A stretch of DNA of 5,646 nt. It comes from Acidobacteria bacterium UBA6911 (GTDB lineage: Bacteria; Acidobacteriota; UBA6911). The stretch is taken from NCBI GenBank assembly GCA_002451015.1, contig DKBB01000192.1, forward strand, positions 4,122 to 9,767. The letters run 5' to 3'. Positions 1 to 3,821 of the stretch are shown piece after piece. The position numbers and the translations under genes were made by a program. Each line of letters starts with the position of its first letter. Positions within the stretch are counted from its first letter, which is position 1. The notes under the pieces are model-generated. The model made no database searches. It had not been told where the DNA came from and saw only the letters and a list, made by a program, of their open reading frames with translations.

Positions 1-49
1 ATTAGATTCTTCTATGAAAACAACTGGATACAGATGGTACTTGCCTCAG

Positions 50-994
50 TTACCGTGGGATCACCCGAAAGTGATAGGTCCCGATTTCTTCAGGATTCCC
101 GTCGGCCGTGATGCCGCTGAGAATTAATTCATAGTTTCCTTGGGTCAGTAGCGCTGCCGAAATGAAAAAACCCGGGAAATAGCCCTGAATGGAGGATTCG
201 GTCTGGGTGCGGATTATGTCACCACCAACCCGTTGCAGAATTGTCTTGTACCGGGGATACTCCAGGGGGTCCATTTTCAAGTCAAGCTGAATCATGCCTT
301 CTCCCGAAGGAACAGAAATTTCCTGGATACTGCCAGTGCTTCTGCTCCGCCTTAAATCAAGGCTCGCCAGCATCAATGGGGATTGATCTTGATTGGGTAC
401 AGGCGATGGACCGGACTTTTGCACTCTCTGCAGGTTGGTCATCTCCTGTTCTAATTGAATGTTGCGATCCTGCTCAGCCTGCAAAGCCTGGATCAATCCG
501 GAGTTTCGTTCCTGAAATTCGGTTGAGCGGGTTTGTAGGGTTGAATTTACCAGTTGAAGCGAGTTCTGGAGTCTTGAGATCTGCACCAGAGACCACGATC
601 CCCCCCCGATTAAAAATATAACCGAGGCTGCGAGAGCCCATTTAATCGTCTGGTATTGAGGATGCCAAAAAGTCTTCCATGAATTCAGCCATACAGCCTT
701 GCGACTTTTCTCTGGCTGATGCGCCGCCACGTAGCGCTTCAGGGACTTTGAAAAGCTAAGTTTCTGTTTTCGCTCCGGTGCGGCTAGAAAGAAATTCTCG
801 AAACGCTCCCTCTCGTGTCCGGGAAGGGTGCCTTCCAAATAATCCTCAATGAGTTCGTCTTCCATACAGCGCAGCTCTTCGATAGCGGCAGTGTCCATCA
901 TCAGACGCTTTTCAAGGCGCTCTTGCTCTTCGGGATTCAGGTCTCCCAGCAGATAGGACTTCAAATATAGTTCTTGCTCGAGGTCCATATTCAT
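50..994 (-). CDS. Membrane-anchored anti-sigma-like protein, probable partner of the upstream ECF sigma factor
   Basis: A protein of 314 residues from the chosen start. The N-terminal ~90 residues are charged and helical, with YLLGDLNPEEQERLE followed by LIEDYLEGTLPGHERERFENFFL. I know this pattern from anti-sigma-like proteins encoded next to ECF sigma factors in Acidobacteriota-type genomes. One membrane segment follows at about residues 118-138 (ALAASVIFLIGGGSW), then a Gln/Glu-rich probable coiled coil (about 139-192), a Pro/Ser/Gln linker, and a roughly 100-residue C-terminal domain that looks beta-rich. Inferred role: the cytoplasmic N-terminus holds the sigma factor while the outer domain senses a signal. 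No zinc-binding HxxxCxxC motif is visible, so it is not a classic ZAS protein. The reading frame continues upstream to a GTG at 1033, but the ATG at 994 has an AGGAG nine bases ahead and is preferred. It follows the sigma gene on the same strand after 67 bases, so co-transcription is likely. The target sigma and the signal are inferred. Confidence 0.75.
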   Translation of the reverse strand: MNMDLEQELYLKSYLLGDLNPEEQERLEKRLMMDTAAIEELRCMEDELIEDYLEGTLPGHERERFENFFLAAPERKQKLSFSKSLKRYVAAHQPEKSRKAVWLNSWKTFWHPQYQTIKWALAASVIFLIGGGSWSLVQISRLQNSLQLVNSTLQTRSTEFQERNSGLIQALQAEQDRNIQLEQEMTNLQRVQKSGPSPVPNQDQSPLMLASLDLRRSRSTGSIQEISVPSGEGMIQLDLKMDPLEYPRYKTILQRVGGDIIRTQTESSIQGYFPGFFISAALLTQGNYELILSGITADGNPEEIGTYHFRVIPR

Positions 995-1003
995 CCGTTC
1001 TGT

Positions 1004-1008
1004 CTCCT
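1004..1008 (-). promoter_or_regulatory. Shine-Dalgarno deciding the anti-sigma start
   Basis: Minus-strand AGGAG (within AAGGAGA), nine bases before the ATG at 994. The GTG at 1033 has no comparable site, so this sequence shortens the annotated protein by 13 residues. Confidence 0.65.
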
Positions 1009-1061
1009 TGCTTACGCGTTCTGCCCGTTTCACTTATTAATGCGTCAAATGCAAAAACATT

Positions 1062-1634
1062 TCATTCCGATGCCTTATTCTGGAGACATTCGAGCACACA
1101 CGTCTGCAATTGCATTCGGATCCTACAAGCCCTTATCCTCAAGGCATTTAAGGGAATACCGAGCTGCTCGGCCAGCCGCTTTCGGTGTTTGATCTTTGCG
1201 CGTTTTTCCTCCTGGCAATACTCTAAAAACAGGTCCCTGCTGCGAGAAGGAAGATTTTCCATGCACTGCTCGAGACATTCGTAGTCTTCTTCTCTCGATG
1301 ACGGCTCGTCCGCAGGAGGGGGCGGCGGGATTGGTTTTTCCCTGAGGTATTCATGGTGCACATACCGGGCCACACCATAGAAATAAAGCGCCGGGTCGCC
1401 TTCATAGCTTTCTGCAATTTCGGGTACTTTTTGGACTACGCGGTTGATCGTTTCGTCGGAAAGATCCTCGGGGCAGTCGCAGCCGCGACAGGCAAAGATC
1501 TTGATCAGTCTGCGCCGGATCTCCTCGTATTTCTCGCCGGCTTGATCCGGATCGGGATGCAGCCAAGTCAGGAACCTGGCAAAAGCTTCCTGAGTTATAT
1601 TCCATTTTTTCTTTGGCCGGGTCTGTATGCTCAT
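1062..1634 (-). CDS. ECF-type RNA polymerase sigma factor (sigma-70 family)
   Basis: A protein of 190 residues, usual ECF size. Region 2 spans about residues 14-98: DLSDETINRV corresponds to the region 2.2 helix, and YFYGVARYVHHEYLR to the 2.3/2.4 segment that melts and recognises the -10 element. A proline-rich linker (PIPPPPPADEP, about 101-111) joins it to region 4 (about 118-180), where ENLPSRSRDLFLEYC and the helix-turn-helix LAEQLGIPLNALRIRACRIR would bind the -35 element. It would direct core polymerase to a dedicated regulon, possibly including its own operon. Nine cysteines are present, three as CxxCxC at 49-54, which could bind metal or respond to redox, though no sensing role is shown. 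The start at 1634 is the most upstream ATG of the frame; its Shine-Dalgarno is weak, so an alternative start is possible. The putative anti-sigma gene follows directly on the same strand. The family call is firm; the promoters it recognises are unknown. Confidence 0.88.
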   Translation of the reverse strand: MSIQTRPKKKWNITQEAFARFLTWLHPDPDQAGEKYEEIRRRLIKIFACRGCDCPEDLSDETINRVVQKVPEIAESYEGDPALYFYGVARYVHHEYLREKPIPPPPPADEPSSREEDYECLEQCMENLPSRSRDLFLEYCQEEKRAKIKHRKRLAEQLGIPLNALRIRACRIRMQLQTCVLECLQNKASE

Positions 1635-1749
1635 TGGATACTCGGCAAATGGGATTCGGCAGCACTTTCATTGTTGGTTCTGCCGCAGAAAGCAATGCCT
1701 GCAAAAAATCTCCAATCTCCGTTCAATTTTCACACATGCTTATCCTGAT

Positions 1750-1832
1750 AAAAGTTGCGAAGAGGCAACCTACGGGCAGCCGGTCACACACTCGCGAGGA
1801 GTGTATGCCACGGAAGGATCCATGGAAGGCAT
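1750..1832 (-). other. Candidate structured 5' leader of the sigma gene (three hairpins)
   Basis: Three hairpins lie side by side. A five-pair stem pairs 1805-1809 (ATGCC) with 1828-1832 (GGCAT). It abuts, with no gap, a six-pair stem of ACACTC (1788-1793) with GAGTGT (1799-1804) around a five-base loop. After 18 bases comes a five-pair stem, 1754-1758 with 1765-1769, which on the minus strand is followed by TTTT like a weak terminator or attenuator. A closing pairing of CAC near 1785 with GTG near 1837 could form a three-way junction. It matches no riboswitch class I recognise. The stems are short, so chance pairing is a real alternative. Confidence 0.3.
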
Positions 1833-1918
1833 CCGCGTGTGCTCAATCAAATAATTCTTATGGAAATCGAAATAAATCTAATATTGCCCGAATGGTTGCA
1901 TTTTACTCCCAAATGCCG

Positions 1919-1963
1919 AAAAAAAAAAGCTTTTGCCGAACGTCCGAGACCGGCTGAGAGCCG
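1919..1963 (-). terminator. Weak terminator-like hairpin with T10 tract
   Basis: On the minus strand a GC-rich segment can fold either as CGGCT-ctc-AGCCG (1963-1951) or as a GCCG/CGGC stem (1954-1951 with 1938-1935) containing an inner GTC/GAC hairpin. Six bases further on comes an uninterrupted run of ten T (1928-1919). The gap between stem and T tract is longer than ideal. It could be a back-up terminator behind the STAS genes or part of the sigma leader. Confidence 0.25.
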
Positions 1964-2132
1964 TGGAATCCAATACATAACAGAAATACATGAATAGAAC
2001 TTGCAAAATACATACCCAGAGAGCAGGCAGGAGTGTCCCGATATACGGTGTATTTCCTAATCCTTTCGTAGCTGTTTCAAGGAGAATATCCGGTTCAGGT
2101 ATCTATGTAAATGACGCGAGGTGTGCAATCTT

Positions 2133-2222
2133 AAACCACGAAGTAGGGAAGAAAAAACGCCACGGAAAACAGGAAATCAGAGTGAATCACAAACCAATAA
2201 CCTGTCCAATCCGTGGCGGTGT
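2133..2222. repeat. Possible copy of a CCACGAAG...ATCCGTGGC intergenic repeat
   Basis: The stretch begins AACCACGAAG, continues through a CGCCACGGA arm, and ends AATCCGTGGCGG. This wording resembles decayed intergenic repeats I remember from many environmental bacterial genomes, in which CCACGAAG and ATCCGTGGC phrases recur. Only one copy lies in this window, so repetition is not shown here. It coincides with the terminator candidate behind the STAS genes. Confidence 0.3.
2151..2218 (-). terminator. Rho-independent-type terminator of the STAS operon
   Basis: The nine-base arms CGCCACGGA (2158-2166) and TCCGTGGCG (2210-2218) are perfect complements. Inside them a second five-pair stem, ACAGG (2169-2173) with CCTGT (2201-2205), is separated by a small internal loop. 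On the minus strand the outer stem is followed at once by TTTTTT (2157-2152). It starts 43 bases past the stop codon of the downstream STAS gene, where a terminator is expected. The loop is long (27 bases), which weakens the call a little. Confidence 0.6.
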
Positions 2223-2240
2223 TTGCTTTGTTCGTATTGC

Positions 2241-2260
2241 TTCATGCAGCACAGCATGAA
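2241..2260. repeat. Short perfect inverted repeat abutting the STAS stop codon
   Basis: TTCATGC (2241-2247) and GCATGAA (2254-2260) form a seven-pair stem with a six-base loop, ending one base before the stop codon at 2262-2264. An alternative pairing, GCAGCA with TGCTGC, reaches into the last codons of the gene. No T tract follows on the minus strand, so it may stabilise the mRNA 3' end rather than terminate. Confidence 0.35.
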
Positions 2261-2261
2261 T

Positions 2262-2618
2262 TTATGCTGCTACCGGTTTCTGGCTTGAATCTGCGACAGC
2301 CAGGGATTCATCGTTAAAAATATCAAAAACTGTTTCCAGTTTGGTGAGAAGCAAAAGTCTCATCGTTCTGTCCTGGGGATTGAGAAGGACGAGTTTTTGC
2401 CCATGGCTTTTGGCATGCGAGTAGCAATGTACCAGTTCACCCAAACCGCAGCTGTCGATTTTGTTCACGTTTTTCATGTTCAAAACGATTTTTCCCTGGT
2501 TTTTCTTCGTTAATTCACGAACAGTATGGCGCAGTTTCTTCGTAGCGGCGCCCAAAAAAAGTCGGCCGTTCAGGTCAAGAACCGGGCAGTTGCCGCTAAT
2601 TCGACTTGTAATTTCCAT
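2262..2618 (-). CDS. STAS-domain anti-sigma factor antagonist (SpoIIAA/RsbV-like), second of a tandem pair
   Basis: 118 residues, a single STAS domain of normal length. An opening strand (PVLDLNGRLFLG) leads to the KIVLNMKNVNKIDSCGLGELV core. Ser56 in DSCG corresponds to the serine phosphorylated in SpoIIAA-type proteins. In that family the unphosphorylated form binds a serine-kinase anti-sigma factor and frees its sigma factor, and phosphorylation abolishes this. The chosen ATG has a perfect AAGGAGG six bases upstream; the frame extends 25 codons further to an ATG at 2693, but that part is not STAS-like and lacks such a site. It follows its paralog after 96 bases on the same strand, with roughly 45 identical residues in the first 100 aligned without gaps, and a terminator lies just beyond. 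No RsbW-like kinase or PP2C phosphatase is present, so the partner is unknown. Cytoplasmic. Confidence 0.88.
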   Translation of the reverse strand: MEITSRISGNCPVLDLNGRLFLGAATKKLRHTVRELTKKNQGKIVLNMKNVNKIDSCGLGELVHCYSHAKSHGQKLVLLNPQDRTMRLLLLTKLETVFDIFNDESLAVADSSQKPVAA

Positions 2619-2624
2619 CACGTA

Positions 2625-2631
2625 CCTCCTT
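2625..2631 (-). promoter_or_regulatory. Shine-Dalgarno fixing the start of the downstream STAS gene
   Basis: Minus-strand AAGGAGG, a full match to the anti-Shine-Dalgarno core, six bases before the ATG at 2618. It decides against the longer frame starting at 2693. Confidence 0.8.
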
Positions 2632-2714
2632 GATTTTCCAAAGTTAGGCGAGATCCGCAAGTGCTCTGAACTGTGGATTTCACCGCTTGACATAGATCTT
2701 CAGCTCAACAGACG

Positions 2715-3065
2715 CTACGGCACTTGTCGTTTAGAAAGTACGATCTTTGCTGGATTGCTGTCGGAAACATCGAAGATCGGCGTAAGTTTCGCTGCATCCA
2801 ACAAGATCCTGACTCTCTCAGGCAGTTTCGTCAGTACCAGACGACCACCCTGCTCTTTGACGTGTTTGAAGGTGTTTACCAATTCACCGATGCCGCAACT
2901 GTCGACATAGGTTACCCGGGCTAAATTCAAGATGATCTTCTCCGGGTGGCTTGAAGTCGCATTCCTAACCGCATCACGCAGCTCTGTCAGACCCCCGCCC
3001 AGTACAAGATTGCCGTTAAGCTCCAGAACAGTTCCGTTGCCGTTGGTTCTGGCTGTGATTTGCAT
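2715..3065 (-). CDS. STAS-domain anti-sigma factor antagonist (SpoIIAA/RsbV-like), first of a tandem pair
   Basis: 116 residues forming one STAS domain: MQITARTNGNGTVLELNGNL, then EKIILNLARVTYVDSCGIGELV, and a C-terminal RVRILLDAAKLTPIFDV segment. Ser56 of DSCG sits at the same position as in the neighbouring paralog and matches the phospho-acceptor serine of the family. Expected role: a phosphorylation-controlled partner of a serine-kinase anti-sigma factor in partner switching. The start is well supported by AGGAGG six bases upstream. The two paralogs align from their first methionines without gaps over at least 100 residues, pointing to tandem duplication followed by divergence. The 96 bases between them hold no terminator-like structure, so one transcript is likely. 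No cognate kinase, phosphatase or sigma-B-type sigma factor is encoded in the window, and ECF sigma factors are not the usual clients of this mechanism, so a link to the sigma gene downstream is unproven. Confidence 0.9.
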   Translation of the reverse strand: MQITARTNGNGTVLELNGNLVLGGGLTELRDAVRNATSSHPEKIILNLARVTYVDSCGIGELVNTFKHVKEQGGRLVLTKLPERVRILLDAAKLTPIFDVSDSNPAKIVLSKRQVP

Positions 3066-3071
3066 TGTCCA

Positions 3072-3077
3072 CCTCCT
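3072..3077 (-). promoter_or_regulatory. Shine-Dalgarno of the upstream STAS gene
   Basis: Minus-strand AGGAGG with six-base spacing to the ATG at 3065. It rules out the overlapping minus-strand frame at 2987-3259 as the translated product. Confidence 0.8.
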
Positions 3078-3347
3078 AAAAGCACAAATAATTCCCTGAC
3101 GAATATCCGGATAGCATTAGGGCTTATGTGCTCTACTCTGATAAAACCTGATTTCTGAATCCTCATTTGGCTATGTCGAAATTCATCGAAACATTTCACC
3201 CGCTCGAGGTTTGGGATGGTTTCAAGTCTCTTGGGCGCCGGACCTGCGGCGGCTTTCAAAACGGTCCGCTAAACGAACGGGCCATCGACCAATCGGAGTG
3301 TGATAGAAGAAATTTGGCAGGGCGGCAGAATCAGCGAGGAGAAAAGG

Positions 3348-3422
3348 ATGGAAAATTCCACCATACAGTACTTTAACCTCCTCAAGAAGGCTGGAATGTG
3401 TTATAAGATAAAAGGGTTGTAA
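3348..3422 (+). CDS. Possible 24-residue small ORF
   Basis: ATG to TAA encoding MENSTIQYFNLLKKAGMCYK and four further residues. A GAGGAG sequence lies about six bases before the ATG, a good ribosome binding site, which is the only positive evidence. The peptide is basic and has no signal peptide or membrane segment, and I do not recognise it. The stop codon sits just before the AT-rich promoter-like stretch. It could be a real small protein, a leader peptide, the remnant of a truncated gene, or chance. Confidence 0.2.
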   Translation: MENSTIQYFNLLKKAGMCYKIKGL

Positions 3423-3448
3423 TGAATTAAATGATAAGTATTTATAAT
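3417..3448 (+). promoter_or_regulatory. Candidate sigma-70-type promoter for the CoA-transferase gene
   Basis: A perfect TATAAT (3443-3448) lies in a very AT-rich stretch. The best -35-like hexamer, TTGTAA (3417-3422), is 20 bases away, longer than the usual 17, so the pair is suboptimal. The dyad at 3464 would lie just downstream of the start site, as an operator often does. A start near 3455 would give a leader of about 365 bases. An alternative is TTGATA (3591-3596) with TGAATA (3615-3620), 18 bases apart. Confidence 0.3.
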
Positions 3449-3463
3449 AAGATTTTGTGCGAA

Positions 3464-3476
3464 TGACCGGCGGTCA
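3464..3476 (+). promoter_or_regulatory. Perfect 13-base dyad, TetR-type operator candidate
   Basis: TGACCG-G-CGGTCA is an exact inverted repeat around one central base. Symmetric sites built on GACCG...CGGTC halves are common for TetR/AcrR-family repressors, many of which control acyl-CoA metabolism. It begins about 16 bases past the TATAAT box, so bound protein would block initiation. No regulator gene lies in the window, so the binding protein is inferred. Confidence 0.4.
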
Positions 3477-3654
3477 GCTGATGCCCGCTCCCCGTCATAG
3501 GGCAAGAAAATTCGTGCGTTGAATTATTGGGAAGTTTAGCGATATGTATGCTTTAGAGAGTATAACCCTTAAAACCGATTCAGAGCATCCTTGATACCGG
3601 ATGGGATTTCCCGCTGAATATATAATCCGGGCAGTACAAGAAATTCCCCCGAAA

Positions 3655-3749
3655 TGTCTGAAAACAGACACGCCTGCCGATAAGAGAAAATCGAGCAGGG
3701 AAGGGGTTTTACACCAGGAACGAAACCTGTAACCCTCTGGAAGGCAGAG
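3655..3749 (+). other. Four consecutive hairpins in the CoA-transferase leader
   Basis: Stem 1 is TGTCTG-aaaa-CAGACA (3655-3670). Stem 2 pairs CCTGCCGAT (3673-3681) with ATCG-a-GCAGG (3690-3699), nine pairs with one bulged A. Stem 3 pairs GGGT and TACA (3704-3713) with TGTA and ACCC (3728-3735), eight pairs with a two-base bulge. Stem 4 is CTCTG-gaagg-CAGAG (3735-3749), sharing one base with stem 3. The loops are purine-rich. The array ends 72 bases before the start codon. No T tract follows, so it is not a plain terminator. It matches no riboswitch I know; it could be a cis-regulatory leader or a small RNA. Confidence 0.4.
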
Positions 3750-3808
3750 TAAACGAAAGATCGGAAATACGCCCTTAATAAAACTATTTTACTTGACCCT
3801 AGATCACG

Positions 3809-3812
3809 GGAG
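3809..3812 (+). promoter_or_regulatory. Shine-Dalgarno of the CoA-transferase gene
   Basis: GGAG, within GGGAG, nine bases before the ATG at 3822. It is moderate in strength and supports this start over internal methionines. Confidence 0.55.
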
Positions 3813-3821
3813 TGACTTCGG

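Larger units (their letters stand above)
1635..2261. other. 627-base intergenic region between the STAS pair and the sigma gene
   Basis: No convincing gene is present; the short frames here have no Shine-Dalgarno and no protein-like composition. Read on the minus strand it holds, in order, a short hairpin abutting the STAS stop codon, a terminator-like stem with T6, a GC-rich hairpin followed by T10, and a cluster of three hairpins about 115-200 bases before the sigma start. I could not pick out a standard -35/-10 pair for the sigma gene. An ECF-type promoter recognised by the sigma factor itself is possible but cannot be called without its consensus. Confidence 0.7.
3066..3821. other. 756-base divergent intergenic region
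   Basis: It separates the leftward STAS genes from the rightward CoA-transferase gene. From 3078 to about 3340 I see no convincing gene or site apart from a six-pair inverted repeat (CGGACC near 3238, GGTCCG near 3262). No standard promoter for the STAS genes stands out. From 3340 on it holds a 24-codon ORF, an AT-rich promoter-like stretch, a perfect TGACCG/CGGTCA dyad and a run of hairpins. The length leaves room for a long 5' leader or a small RNA. Confidence 0.7.

Noticed and set aside
241..621. Plus-strand 126-residue open frame
   Set aside because: It lies antisense to the anti-sigma gene, whose domain pattern and Shine-Dalgarno are clear; no recognisable protein features.
995..1033. 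GTG start at 1033 for the anti-sigma gene
   Set aside because: It adds 13 residues without a good ribosome binding site; the ATG at 994 has AGGAG at normal spacing.
1353..1748. Plus-strand 131-residue open frame
   Set aside because: Mostly antisense to the sigma gene and lacks a recognisable domain or ribosome binding site.
1741..1845. Known riboswitch such as cyclic-di-GMP, cobalamin or guanidine class
   Set aside because: Some hairpin and ACGGG-like wording is suggestive, but I could not match the conserved core of any class on either strand.
1613..2259. Several short plus-strand frames in the intergenic region
   Set aside because: Overlapping frames, no Shine-Dalgarno and unusual composition; best seen as chance open frames.
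2619..2693. 25-residue N-terminal extension of the downstream STAS protein
   Set aside because: Not STAS-like, and the perfect AAGGAGG lies inside it, directly before the internal ATG at 2618.
2461..2910. Plus-strand 149-residue open frame
   Set aside because: Antisense to both STAS genes, which have clear domains and ribosome binding sites.
2987..3259. Minus-strand 90-residue frame overlapping the first STAS gene
   Set aside because: Out of frame with the STAS domain and without recognisable features.
3167..3376. Plus-strand 69-residue open frame
   Set aside because: Begins at a TTG with no Shine-Dalgarno and the product looks random.
3621..3626. Second TATAAT as a -10 box
   Set aside because: The nearest -35-like TTGATA is 24 bases away, too far; only the overlapping TGAATA gives usable spacing.
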